A stretch of 52,944 bases of DNA from contig JAFPXD010000069.1 of the NCBI GenBank assembly GCA_017394835.1, forward strand, positions 1 through 52,944. Direction: 5' to 3'. The position numbers and the translations under genes were made by a program. How positions within the stretch are numbered: position 1 is the stretch's first letter; each line of letters begins with the position of its first letter. The DNA comes from Clostridia bacterium (GTDB lineage Bacteria > Bacillota > Clostridia > Christensenellales > CAG-138). The notes beneath the pieces are model-generated. The model was not told the origin of the DNA. It saw only the letters and a program-made list of their open reading frames with translations, and searched no databases. Positions 18,132 to 26,700 of this stretch are shown here, piece after piece.

Positions 18132-18379
18132 GGGATCCCACTCCGCCTCCGCAAGCGTCACGATCTCGCCTTCCCCCCGGGGGGGAGAGGTGTCTGCGCC
18201 GCAAAGCGGCTATGCCGGATAAGGGGTATGTATTTACTCCGGGATCCCGTTGGGATCCCACTTCGCCTCCGCAAGTGTCACGATCTCGCCTTCCCCCGGG
18301 GGGGAGAGGTGTCTGCGCCGCAAAGCGGCTATGCCGGATGAGGGGTATGTATTTACTCCGGGATCCCGTTGGGATCCCA
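18132..18379. repeat. Two tandem 120-bp intergenic repeats
   Basis: Two nearly identical units (18132–18251 and 18252–18370) each begin GGGATCCCA and contain CGCCTTCCCCCGGGGGG and GCGCCGCAAAGCGGC palindromes. A third partial GGGATCCCA closes the array. The gap between tsaC and rpiB (about 300 bp) is otherwise empty. This repeat family differs from the one at 16.5 kb but shares its C/G-run palindromes and a GGATAAGGGG/GGATGAGGGG box. Confidence 0.85.
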
Positions 18380-18381
18380 TC

Positions 18382-19422
18382 TTATTTCTCGAGGACTGAG
18401 AACCCCGCCGCGCGCAGGAGCCTGTTCATATAGGCAAGGCCGCTGTCCGTTTCGGAAATGCCCTCGGCAAGGATCACATCGACCTTTCCCGACCATCTGC
18501 GGAGCGCGGAAAACAGCTCGCGGCAGAGGGTCGCGGGGTCTTCCCTATCCCCTATTATATCACAGTTCATCCCGTTATAACAAGTGCGAGTTTGCTCCGT
18601 GCCGAGCACGACGCACCTTCTTCCCATAGCTTCCTCTATCTCGTATTCGCGGCAGAGGATCGAGGCGATGCGCCGCGGCGTGCCGACCGCGACCACCACC
18701 TCCGCATCGGGCGCGTAGTGGCGGTGCTTCATGCCGGGGGAGGCGGCCTCCTCGCCCTCCTCAAGAGGACGGAGCACCGCGGGCGAAACGTCCACCTCGC
18801 CTATTATCGCTTCGAGCATCTCGCGCGTGATGCCGCCGGGACGCAGTATGGTGGGCTTGCCGACGAGGGTGAGCACCGTCGATTCCACCCCCACGGGGCA
18901 GGGGCCGCCGTCCAGAATGACGTCGATGCGGCCGTCCATATCCTCAAGAACGTGCTGCGCGGTGGTGGGGCTGGGGCGGCCCGAAAGATTGGCCGAGGGC
19001 GCCGCGATGGGCACTCCCGCCGCCCTTATGAGAGCCAGCGCCGTCTTGTGCTCGGGCATACGGACGGCGACGGTCGGAAGACCCGCCGCGACCTCGTCGG
19101 GCACTATATCGCTCCTCAAAAATATCAGCGTGAGGGGCCCGGGCCAGAACGCGTCCATGAGGCGCTTCGCGTCATCCGGCACGTGGCGCCAAAGCTGCTT
19201 CACGTCGGACTTTTTGGCGACGTGCAGTATGAGCGGATTGTCCTGCGGGCGGCCCTTGGCTTCGAATATCCTTTCAACGGCCTCGCCGTCAAGCCCGTTC
19301 GCGCCCAGACCGTAAACGGTCTCCGTCGGGAACGCAACGAGCCCGCCCGCGCGGATCACCCTCGCGGCGTAATTGGTGCCGTTTTCCTTTTGAGTTTTGG
19401 CGTTGAAGATCTCGGTGTGCAT
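18382..19422 (-). CDS. tsaC: Threonylcarbamoyl-AMP synthase (Sua5-type)
   Basis: 346 residues. The enzyme makes L-threonylcarbamoyl-AMP from Thr, bicarbonate and ATP, the first step to the t6A base of ANN-reading tRNAs. The YrdC domain (about 15–205) has FPTETVYGLGANG, KGRPQDNPLILHV, PSANLSG and ILRPGGITREM. A C-terminal Sua5 domain (about 230–346) makes it the long form. It starts 3 nt after prfA, as in many Bacillota, where t6A and release-factor genes share an operon. Confidence 0.96.
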   Translation of the reverse strand: MHTEIFNAKTQKENGTNYAARVIRAGGLVAFPTETVYGLGANGLDGEAVERIFEAKGRPQDNPLILHVAKKSDVKQLWRHVPDDAKRLMDAFWPGPLTLIFLRSDIVPDEVAAGLPTVAVRMPEHKTALALIRAAGVPIAAPSANLSGRPSPTTAQHVLEDMDGRIDVILDGGPCPVGVESTVLTLVGKPTILRPGGITREMLEAIIGEVDVSPAVLRPLEEGEEAASPGMKHRHYAPDAEVVVAVGTPRRIASILCREYEIEEAMGRRCVVLGTEQTRTCYNGMNCDIIGDREDPATLCRELFSALRRWSGKVDVILAEGISETDSGLAYMNRLLRAAGFSVLEK

Positions 19423-19425
19423 GGT

Positions 19426-20496
19426 TTACTCCTCCCCCGCCTGCATGAGCTTCATCCTTTCGTCGAGGATGAGGGCGTCTATCATTTCATCCATATCGCC
19501 GTCGATGAAGGCTTCGAGCTTATAGAGCGTGAGGCCTATGCGGTGGTCGGTGACGCGGCTCTGCGGGAAATTGTAGGTGCGGATCTTTGCGGAGCGGTCG
19601 CCCGAGCCGACCATCGCGCGGCGCGAGGCCGCTTCCGCATCGTGCGCCTGCGAGGAATAGAGCTCGAAGAGGCGGCTCTTGAGCACGCGCATCGCCTTTT
19701 CGCGGTTCTGTATCTGGCTGCGCTCATCCTGGCTCTGCACGACGAGCCCCGTTGGGATGTGGGTGATCCTTATCGCGGAAGAGGTCTTGTTGACGTGCTG
19801 GCCTCCCGCGCCGCTGGAGCGGTAGGTATCCACCCTTATATCATTTGGGTCTATCACGACCTCCACGTCCTCCGCCTCGGGGAGCACGGCGACGGTCGCC
19901 GCGCTCGTGTGGATGCGCCCCTGGGATTCCGTTTCGGGCACGCGCTGGACGCGGTGGACGCCGCTTTCGAATTTCATGCGGGAATAGGCGTTTTTGCCGT
20001 TTATCTGGAACACGGCCTCCTTCACGCCGCCTATCTCGGTATCGTTCATGTCGATCATCTCGAGCTTGAAATTATGCCTTTCGGCGTAACGGGAATACAT
20101 GCGGAAAAGGGTCGCGCCGAAGAGCGCCGCCTCGTCCCCGCCTATGCCCGCGCGGATCTCGATTATGACGTTGCGCTCGTCGTTCGGATCCTTGGGGAGG
20201 AGCATGAGCTTCAATTTTTCCTCAAGCGAAGCGGCGTTTTCCTCCGCCTCCCGCAGCTCCTCGCGGGCCAGCTCGCGAAGCTCGTGATCGTCTGAAAGGG
20301 CGATCATCTCCCTGCATTCATCCTGTGAGGCAAGCGCGGCGGAATACTCGTCATAGACCGAGACTATCTCGCCGAGCCGCGTATGCTCCTTCGCAAGCTC
20401 ACGGAAAAGGCCCTGATCCGCAATGACCTCGGGCCGGGAGAGCTTTTCGGCCAGCTCCTCGTAGCGCTCCTTCATTTTTCGAAGCTTTTCAAGCAT
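19426..20496 (-). CDS. prfA: Peptide chain release factor 1
   Basis: 356 residues. It recognises UAA and UAG and triggers peptide release. The GGQ loop is at 231–233 in SGAGGQHVNKTSSAIRITH. The stop-codon-reading region is HRVQRVPETESQGRIHTS, where PET takes the place of the Pro-x-Thr tripeptide typical of RF1; RF2 would have Ser-Pro-Phe. It overlaps prmC, whose product methylates this very glutamine, by 8 nt. Confidence 0.98.
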   Translation of the reverse strand: MLEKLRKMKERYEELAEKLSRPEVIADQGLFRELAKEHTRLGEIVSVYDEYSAALASQDECREMIALSDDHELRELAREELREAEENAASLEEKLKLMLLPKDPNDERNVIIEIRAGIGGDEAALFGATLFRMYSRYAERHNFKLEMIDMNDTEIGGVKEAVFQINGKNAYSRMKFESGVHRVQRVPETESQGRIHTSAATVAVLPEAEDVEVVIDPNDIRVDTYRSSGAGGQHVNKTSSAIRITHIPTGLVVQSQDERSQIQNREKAMRVLKSRLFELYSSQAHDAEAASRRAMVGSGDRSAKIRTYNFPQSRVTDHRIGLTLYKLEAFIDGDMDEMIDALILDERMKLMQAGEE

Positions 20497-21310
20497 TTTT
20501 TATAATTTCAACTATCCTTTCGACGCCGTTCAGATCCTTTATGATACGGGTGCGCGCGCCCTCAAACAGCGCGGAGACGGCCTCCGCCTCGCCCGCGCCG
20601 ACCTCCATGAGCAGCGCGCCGCCGCTTTTAAGATGCGGCCCGTATTCCTTCGCTATGCGGCGGTAAATATCGAGCCCGTCCTCTCCCCCGTAAAGCGCAA
20701 GGCGGGGCTCATGGGAAAGCTCCGGCTCGAGAAGCGCCATATCCTCCGCGGAAATATAGGGGGGATTTGCGGTTATGAGATCGTATTCCACCGCCCCCTC
20801 GAAAAGATCGGCGCGGCGGAATATCAATTCCGCTCCGTTCCTTTCGGCATTCCTGCGGGCGAGCGCAAGCGCCTCCTCCGAAATATCGGAAGCTTCCGCT
20901 ATAATATCCCGCGGCGCGAGCTTCTTCAGCGCGATCGCGACGCAGCCCGTGCCCGTGCAGATATCGAGCGCGCTTTCATACCCTTTTTCGCGGATGAGGC
21001 GGAGCGCCTCCTCGGCAAGCGTTTCGGTATCCTGCCTTGGGATGAGCGCCGCGGGGCTCACGAAAAGATCCAGCCCCATGAAGCTCCATTCGCCGAGCAG
21101 GTATTGAAGGGGCTCCCGCAGGAGCCTCCGTTCGATCAGTTTTTCGAGTGCTTCGAGCTCCTTTTCGGCAAGCGGGCGCTCCGAGAACGCCGCGCGCGCG
21201 GGCTCCTCGCCCGTGACGCAGGCGGTGATCAGCCTCGCTTCGAAAGCGGCCTCTTCCGTGACGGCGGAAAGCCTTGCCCTCGTTTTCAAATACGCCTCGC
21301 GCGAGGTCAC
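20489..21310 (-). CDS. prmC: Release factor glutamine methyltransferase
   Basis: 273 residues. It transfers a methyl group from S-adenosylmethionine to the Gln of the GGQ motif in release factors. The N-terminal helical domain (1–80) is followed by a Rossmann fold with ALDICTGTGCVAIAL (SAM site) and the catalytic NPPY at 182–185. It overlaps prfA downstream by 8 nt and the DUF1385 gene upstream by 4 nt, so the three are probably translated together. Confidence 0.97.
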   Translation of the reverse strand: MTSREAYLKTRARLSAVTEEAAFEARLITACVTGEEPARAAFSERPLAEKELEALEKLIERRLLREPLQYLLGEWSFMGLDLFVSPAALIPRQDTETLAEEALRLIREKGYESALDICTGTGCVAIALKKLAPRDIIAEASDISEEALALARRNAERNGAELIFRRADLFEGAVEYDLITANPPYISAEDMALLEPELSHEPRLALYGGEDGLDIYRRIAKEYGPHLKSGGALLMEVGAGEAEAVSALFEGARTRIIKDLNGVERIVEIIKNA

Positions 21311-22497
21311 CTGTTTTCCTCCGCGGGAGCCTCGCCGGCTTCGGGAGCCTCGGGAGCTTCGGGAGCTTCGGGAGCTTCGGGAGCCGCTTCGCTCTCCGCC
21401 GCCTCCTCGCCGCCCCTTTCGGGATCGGCGGGCGCATCTATCGTGACCGCTGCCGCTGCCGCCTTCGCCGCCTCTTCCGCAAGCTTCCTTTCCTCAAGCG
21501 GGTTCTTCTGCCCCATAGCGAGGTAGAAGGAATAGATAGCGACCTCCAGCATATCGAGCTCCGGCTCCTTGGTGGTGATGAGCTGGAGCGCCATGCCGGG
21601 CGCCCTCACGGCCTTCGTGAACCAATTATCGGTCTTTGCCGCCGCGCGGAGCACCTCATAGCTGACCCCCGCGATGAGGGGCAGCAGCAGTATGCGCACG
21701 CCGAACCTTATGAGGAAGGCGACGCCGCGCTTCATCTCCGCTCCGGGGAAGCCCAGGGAGTGCATTATTATATCCGCTATCGTGAGCACTATAATCGAGA
21801 TCGCCATTACGAGGAAAAGGTAATTCGTGCCGCAGCGGGGGTGCAGGCGCTTGAATTTCATGGCCTTTTCGGGGGTCAGATCGTCCTCGCCCGATTCATA
21901 GCAGGCGATGGTCTTATGCTCCGCGCCGTGATACATGAACACGCGCTTTATATCCTTAATTCCCGAAACGGCGAACAGATACCCCACGTATATCGCAAGG
22001 CGGAGCAGGCCTTCGAGCAGGGAGCGCCAGATATAGAAGCGATCCGCGCCCGCGGCGGCCTTGCCGAATATGAGGGAGGCGACGAACTGGGGCAGGAACA
22101 TGAAGAGCCCCACCGCCAGCGCGAGCCCGAGCACTATGCCGACGCCCATAACGGCGTCCATTATATCCACGTGGAGCTTATCCGCGAGCCATTTTTCGAA
22201 TTTGGAGGGCTCCTCCTCGAAGCTCTCGCCCAGAAGCTCCGCGGATTTGGTGGTGGTATCCATGCCCGTCTTGAGGCTTTCAACGAACGCCACCATCCCG
22301 CGCACAACGGGAAGGCCCCAGAAGGTGCCCTTCTGCGCCTTTGACCTGTACTTCGTGTAATGCTTGACTATGGAGCCGTCCGCGCGGCGCACCGCCATCG
22401 CAATGCCCACGTCGGATTTCATCATCACGCCCTCCATAACGGCCTGACCGCCTACGGAGCAGCGCCTTACGGAAGGGGTCTTTTCCTTGTTTTTCAC
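21307..22497 (-). CDS. DUF1385 (YqhQ-like) membrane protein with EAP-repeat tail
   Basis: 396 residues. The family core is clear: CSVGGQAVMEGVMMKS near the N-terminus, MYHGAEHKTIACYE in the middle, and RLHPRCGTNYLFLV ahead of further membrane helices. There are four to six membrane segments. Its biochemical role is not known; the gene is usually found next to prmC and prfA as here. The last 25 residues are an acidic tail of six or so EAP units encoded by a 9-bp repeat (GCTTCGGGA on the plus strand), likely length-variable. Confidence 0.93.
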   Translation of the reverse strand: MKNKEKTPSVRRCSVGGQAVMEGVMMKSDVGIAMAVRRADGSIVKHYTKYRSKAQKGTFWGLPVVRGMVAFVESLKTGMDTTTKSAELLGESFEEEPSKFEKWLADKLHVDIMDAVMGVGIVLGLALAVGLFMFLPQFVASLIFGKAAAGADRFYIWRSLLEGLLRLAIYVGYLFAVSGIKDIKRVFMYHGAEHKTIACYESGEDDLTPEKAMKFKRLHPRCGTNYLFLVMAISIIVLTIADIIMHSLGFPGAEMKRGVAFLIRFGVRILLLPLIAGVSYEVLRAAAKTDNWFTKAVRAPGMALQLITTKEPELDMLEVAIYSFYLAMGQKNPLEERKLAEEAAKAAAAAVTIDAPADPERGGEEAAESEAAPEAPEAPEAPEAPEAGEAPAEENR

Positions 22498-22515
22498 CGG
22501 ATACCTCTTAAATTA

Positions 22516-22833
22516 TCACTTTTTGTTCTTCGGGAAGCGGGGGCGCAGCAGGAGCGCATACCCCAGCCAGATTATGAGCACCGCGGGAGCCGCGACGCAG
22601 ACGGTTGCGATAACGCCCTTCCAGAATACCCGCTGCCAGTCGCCCGGAACGAGATACGAGCGGACGAATATCACGAGGAATATGAAGAGGAGCATCAGAA
22701 CGTCCATCACCCTTTCGGTGCTGACCGCCTTGCCGAAGAGCTTCGTTTCGGGCTTTTTCATCGCATACCAGGCGGCGGCAAGGCCCGCGAGACCGATGAG
22801 TATGCCGAACAGAACGGAAATAAAGTAGATCAT
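22516..22833 (-). CDS. Small membrane protein, unknown function
   Basis: 105 residues from an ATG behind GAGGTTGAT. Three hydrophobic helices are visible: at the N-terminus (ISVLFGILIGLAGLAAAW), in the middle (VLMLLFIFLVIFV) and at about residues 75–95 (VIATVCVAAPAVLIIWLGYALL). A basic tail PRFPKNKK ends it. It lies 7 nt after murC and 18 nt before the DUF1385 gene, so it is co-transcribed with both. I do not recognise the family. Confidence 0.75.
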   Translation of the reverse strand: MIYFISVLFGILIGLAGLAAAWYAMKKPETKLFGKAVSTERVMDVLMLLFIFLVIFVRSYLVPGDWQRVFWKGVIATVCVAAPAVLIIWLGYALLLRPRFPKNKK

Positions 22834-22840
22834 ATCAACC

Positions 22841-24223
22841 TCACAAAAGCTTATTGGTCTGGATGTAAACGTCGCCGCTGCCAAGCGTTACGACTATATC
22901 GCCGGGCTCCGCGTTTTCGCGCAGCCAGTCGGATATTTCTTCAAACGTCGCAAGATAGAGCGCATTGTGGGTCGCCTCGTTTATCGCGGCGACCATATCG
23001 CGCGCGTGGACGGAGCCGTCGTCCACCTCGCGGCCGGGGTAGATATCGGGAACGAGCACGCGGTCAACTCCCGCAAAGCAATCGCCCTGATGCCCGCAGA
23101 AGAGGGTCTTCGCCCTTGTGTAGCTGTTGCACTGGAACACGCAGAAGAGCCTGCCATGGGGGGTGCGGAGGCCCGAATCGACCGCGGCCCTTATCTCGGC
23201 GGGATGATGCGCGTAATCGTGGAACACGCGCACCCCTTCGCGCTCGCCGTAATATTCGAACCTGCGGCGGGTGTTTTGGAACGAGGAGAGCGCCTCCGCG
23301 GCCGTTTTGAAATCGGTCCCGTGGGAGAGCGCAACGGCCATCGCCGCGACGGAATTGAGCATATTGTAGCGGCCGGGCACGTGCAGGACCACCCTGCCGC
23401 AGTTTTCGCCGCGGAACATGAGATCGTAGGAGGGGCAGCCCTTCTCGTCATAGGTCTCGTTCTCGGGATAATAATCGGGGGCGAATTCCTTTTCAGCGCC
23501 GTAGGTGAGCTCGTTCACCCTGCCCCTATATTCTTCGAGCAGCCCGCGCACGCGGGGATCGTCGGTGCAGCCTATGAACATGCCGCCTTCGGGAATGAGC
23601 GCGACGAACTTGCGGAAGGCGTCCGTGATGTGATCGATATCCTTGAAATAATCGAGGTGATCGTCGTCGATATTGTTGATGAGCGCCACGGTGGGGCGAA
23701 GAGTCAGGAAGCTTTCGACGTATTCGCAGGCCTCGGTTATGAAAAGATCGCGCTTGCCGAGCCTCGTGCCGCCCTTTAAGAATTCAACGAAGCCGCCCAC
23801 GTGAACGGTGGCGTCCAGCCCGCCCTTTTCGGCTATCAGCGCAAGCATGGAGGTGATGGTCGTTTTGCCGTGACATCCCGCGATGCCCACCACGTTATGA
23901 AAACGCTCGCTTATCCAGCCCAGAGCGACGGAGCGCTCCATTTCGGGTATGCCGAGCTCCTTTGCGCGCATACGCTCGGGGTTTTCGGGCTTTATCGCCG
24001 CGGAATAGATGACGAGATCGCTGCCATCGACGTTTTCCGCCTTCTGACCTATCGTGACGGGGATGCCGAGCTCCTTGAGGCGCTCCGTGAACGGGGAGAC
24101 GGCCTTATCGCTGCCGCCGACCTCATACCCGCGCGCGGCCAGTATCTGCGCCAGACCGTTCATCGAACAGCCGCCTATGCCTATCAAATGTATCTTCTTA
24201 ATGTTTTCGGGACAAATATTCAT
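22841..24223 (-). CDS. murC: UDP-N-acetylmuramate–L-alanine ligase
   Basis: 460 residues from an ATG behind GGAGGAAAGA; the in-frame ATG four codons earlier has no ribosome site. It adds L-Ala to UDP-MurNAc, the first peptide step of peptidoglycan synthesis in the cytoplasm. IHLIGIGGCSMNGLAQILAARG is the UDP-binding N-domain, GCHGKTTITSM the ATP loop, and FHDYAHHPAEI the C-domain signature specific to MurC. It is the first gene of the operon that continues to tsaC. Confidence 0.97.
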   Translation of the reverse strand: MNICPENIKKIHLIGIGGCSMNGLAQILAARGYEVGGSDKAVSPFTERLKELGIPVTIGQKAENVDGSDLVIYSAAIKPENPERMRAKELGIPEMERSVALGWISERFHNVVGIAGCHGKTTITSMLALIAEKGGLDATVHVGGFVEFLKGGTRLGKRDLFITEACEYVESFLTLRPTVALINNIDDDHLDYFKDIDHITDAFRKFVALIPEGGMFIGCTDDPRVRGLLEEYRGRVNELTYGAEKEFAPDYYPENETYDEKGCPSYDLMFRGENCGRVVLHVPGRYNMLNSVAAMAVALSHGTDFKTAAEALSSFQNTRRRFEYYGEREGVRVFHDYAHHPAEIRAAVDSGLRTPHGRLFCVFQCNSYTRAKTLFCGHQGDCFAGVDRVLVPDIYPGREVDDGSVHARDMVAAINEATHNALYLATFEEISDWLRENAEPGDIVVTLGSGDVYIQTNKLL

Positions 24224-24260
24224 TCTTTCCTCCAATCGGGCCGCTGCCCTTCAACTTTTT

Positions 24261-24289
24261 ATTATATTCTATTTGAAGGAAAAAGGCAA
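24261..24289 (-). promoter_or_regulatory. Promoter of the murC operon
   Basis: On the minus strand TTGCCT, 17 bp and TATAAT lie about 35 nt before the murC start. Confidence 0.75.
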
Positions 24290-24439
24290 ATACATTTTGG
24301 AGGCGGGCGGCGCAAGCGCGCCGCGAAAAAGGGCGCCCCTCGTGCGTTCGAAGGGCTTCCCCCCGCGCCGCCATAAATTTTTCGGCGGAAAATGCAACCT
24401 TGCGGCCCCCTCGTTCGTTATATAGGTGAAGGCGATGAG

Positions 24440-24673
24440 ATGAGGCGTCGTCTTCAGATCATGGTTTGGTTTTCTTCCTTTCTGAAAAAGAAAAGCGGCG
24501 GCCCGCATAAGCTCGATAGTCGTAAGGCCGTTATTGCGGTAATTGCCGATAATGAAGTCAGCTATGCCGCGACCAACGGGAGCCGCGCGGGTCAGCGCGC
24601 CCGCGCCGCGAGAGGCGCGGAACTGCGATCACGCAACAAATTAGGATCGCTCCTGCGAGACATATCCCCGTAA
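24440..24673 (+). CDS. Doubtful small ORF, 77 residues
   Basis: This region between murC and the AI-2E transporter gene has no recognisable gene. The only open frame that fits the strand of the following hairpin starts ATGAGGCGT behind GGTGAAGGCG and ends 8 nt before the terminator. Its product is basic and low in complexity (RAGQRARAARGAELRSRN) with no domain I know. It could equally be a non-coding or decayed stretch, and I give it little weight. Confidence 0.2.
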   Translation: MRRRLQIMVWFSSFLKKKSGGPHKLDSRKAVIAVIADNEVSYAATNGSRAGQRARAARGAELRSRNKLGSLLRDISP

Positions 24674-24681
24674 TTACAGCA

Positions 24682-24724
24682 AAAAACTCTTTGCAGCGGC
24701 TAAAACCATTTGCAAAGAGTTTTT
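24682..24724. terminator. Bidirectional terminator
   Basis: AAAAACTCTTTGCA and TGCAAAGAGTTTTT are perfect 14-base arms around a 15-nt loop. The U-rich ends serve both strands. It ends the minus-strand unit that closes with the AI-2E transporter. Confidence 0.8.
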
Positions 24725-24823
24725 GCTTTACAGACTAATTATTTAGGCGAGGTCTCCAAATACCGCCTTATGATCATTTGGCCTAAACGGCCGCCGTCTT
24801 TTTTTGCCTTGGGGAGCTCCCCG

Positions 24824-26023
24824 TTACGCCTCGGTCAAAGCCTCGGCCGGATCCTCCGGATCGGCCTCCTTCTTTTTGCGTTCCTTTTCCTTTTCGTCCG
24901 TGCGCTTTTTGAGCACGTCGCACCATATCCTGTACAGCACGGCGGCGGTGGGCACGGCGACGAGCAGGCCGCCTATGCCGAAGAGCCCGCCCGCAAGTAT
25001 CGCAGCGGAGATCACCAGTATGCCGGGGATGCCGACCGCATCGCCCACTATGCGGGGATAGACAAAGTTATCGTCGATCTGCTGGATGCCCACCACCATG
25101 ACTATAAACCACAGCGCGAGCCAGGGGTTATCCTGCCGCGTCATAAGTATAATGAGCGCCGAGGGGATGGTGCTGACCCACGGGCCGACTATGGGCACCA
25201 GCGCCGCCACGCAGATGAACACGGATATGAGCTCGGGATAGGGCATACCGAATATCCTCATTCCTATGTAGCACAGCACGCCTATTATAAGGCAGCTTAC
25301 GAGCTGGCCCGTTATGTACTTTTTGAAGGTGGTGTTCGTGAAGGAGCCGTATTTCAGTATGGGCGCGGCGGTCTCATCGGGCAGCATGTTCATAACGCTG
25401 CGCTTTGCGAAGCCGATCAGCTTTTCCTTCTTAACGAGGGCGTGGATGCTTATCACGAGCGTCACGAGCAGGCTGTAAACCACCTTGACCGCGTTTACGG
25501 TGAATTTGGGCAGCTTCTGCAGGAAGCTCACCGCGAAGGAGTTCGCCTTCTGCATGAGGTTGTCGAGCGTCTTATCGACTATATCGGCAAGCTCGTCGCT
25601 TATGCTGATCTTTTCGAAAAGCTCCTCCGCCTTGTTTGAAATGGTCTCTATATAGCCGCCCAGATTGGTGACGAAAGTTACCACGCTGTCTATGACCTTG
25701 GGCATGATGAGCGCGATGATGAGCGCGATGAACCCCAGCACCAGTACGTAGGAGATAAATATGCTGATCCCCCTTGCAAGGCCGGGGCGCTTTTCGCCGA
25801 GGCGGCGAAACACGCGCTTTTCGAAGAAGCTCATGGGAAGGTTCACCACGAACGCGAAGCAGAGCCCGTAAAGAATGGGCGCAACGACGGTCAAAAACGT
25901 GCGGACCGCGCGGCTGACGGGGGCGAAATGCTCCAGCAGCTCGTAAAACAGTATCGCGCCGAACAGTATGAGCGCCGCGGTTATCGCTATCCTGCGCTTT
26001 TCGCCCTTCAAAAGAGTTTTCAT
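24824..26023 (-). CDS. AI-2E family transporter (UPF0118/PerM-like)
   Basis: 399 residues with about eight membrane helices. The family pattern is clear: two N-terminal helix pairs, a long amphipathic middle (LGGYIETISNKAEELFEKI), then GMPYPELISVFICVAALVPIVGPWVSTIPSAL and PRIVGDAVGIPGILVISAAILAGGLFGIGGLLVAVPTAA. Members are proposed exporters of small signals or ions; the name does not prove AI-2 transport. The C-terminus is a charged tail (KKRTDEKEKERKKKEAD). It starts 36 nt after udk. Confidence 0.92.
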   Translation of the reverse strand: MKTLLKGEKRRIAITAALILFGAILFYELLEHFAPVSRAVRTFLTVVAPILYGLCFAFVVNLPMSFFEKRVFRRLGEKRPGLARGISIFISYVLVLGFIALIIALIMPKVIDSVVTFVTNLGGYIETISNKAEELFEKISISDELADIVDKTLDNLMQKANSFAVSFLQKLPKFTVNAVKVVYSLLVTLVISIHALVKKEKLIGFAKRSVMNMLPDETAAPILKYGSFTNTTFKKYITGQLVSCLIIGVLCYIGMRIFGMPYPELISVFICVAALVPIVGPWVSTIPSALIILMTRQDNPWLALWFIVMVVGIQQIDDNFVYPRIVGDAVGIPGILVISAAILAGGLFGIGGLLVAVPTAAVLYRIWCDVLKKRTDEKEKERKKKEADPEDPAEALTEA

Positions 26024-26059
26024 TCCCTCGCCTCCTTATCGCCAGTATCGCGCAAAGCC

Positions 26060-26683
26060 TCACTGTTTATGCTTGTTCGCCCAAAGCTCCACTGTGATGT
26101 AGGCGCTTATCGCGTCTATGGCGCGGCGGTTCCTGCCGCCCTTCATGACTGCGAAATCCGCGCGGCGGATGTATTTTGAGATGACCTCGTCATACCAGGG
26201 CTTGACCGTCTTTACGTACTGCGCGGCGACGCCCTCTATCTCGCGCCCGCGCTCGGTCGTATCGCGCAGCATGCGGCGCAGCAGGCACATATCGGGATCG
26301 ACGTGCATATAGACCTTGAGGCTCATCCTGTCCATGAGCTCCCGATCGTAGAAAACGTGTATGCCCTCAAGTATCACCACGTCCGGCGGCTGGATGAGCT
26401 CGTCGCTGTCCGCCCTGACGTGATTGGCGTAATCGTAGCCCTTCTTCGTGATGGGGCGCCCCGCCTCAAGGGCGTTCATATCCGCTATGAGCTCCTTGTA
26501 ATCGAATATTTCGGGGTCGTCGTAATCGGTGACGACGCGCTCCTCAAAGGGCTTATAGCTCTGATCCTTATAGTAGCAGTCCTGGCCTATTATGACCGTT
26601 TCGCAGTCAAGGGAGTTCTTGATCTCCTGCGCGAGGGTGGATTTGCCGCTTCCCGAAGCGCCGCAGATGCCTATTATTATCAT
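26060..26683 (-). CDS. udk: Uridine kinase
   Basis: 207 residues. It phosphorylates uridine and cytidine to the monophosphates. The P-loop is GASGSGKST near the N-terminus, followed by IIGQDCYYKDQS, YDDPEIFDY and ILEGIHVFYDREL, all typical of the family. It lies 17 nt after the ABC exporter gene and before the AI-2E transporter. Its place in that unit may be chance, since uridine salvage has no evident link to peptide export. Confidence 0.95.
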   Translation of the reverse strand: MIIIGICGASGSGKSTLAQEIKNSLDCETVIIGQDCYYKDQSYKPFEERVVTDYDDPEIFDYKELIADMNALEAGRPITKKGYDYANHVRADSDELIQPPDVVILEGIHVFYDRELMDRMSLKVYMHVDPDMCLLRRMLRDTTERGREIEGVAAQYVKTVKPWYDEVISKYIRRADFAVMKGGRNRRAIDAISAYITVELWANKHKQ

Positions 26684-26700
26684 AGTTTGCCTCCTGAAAC

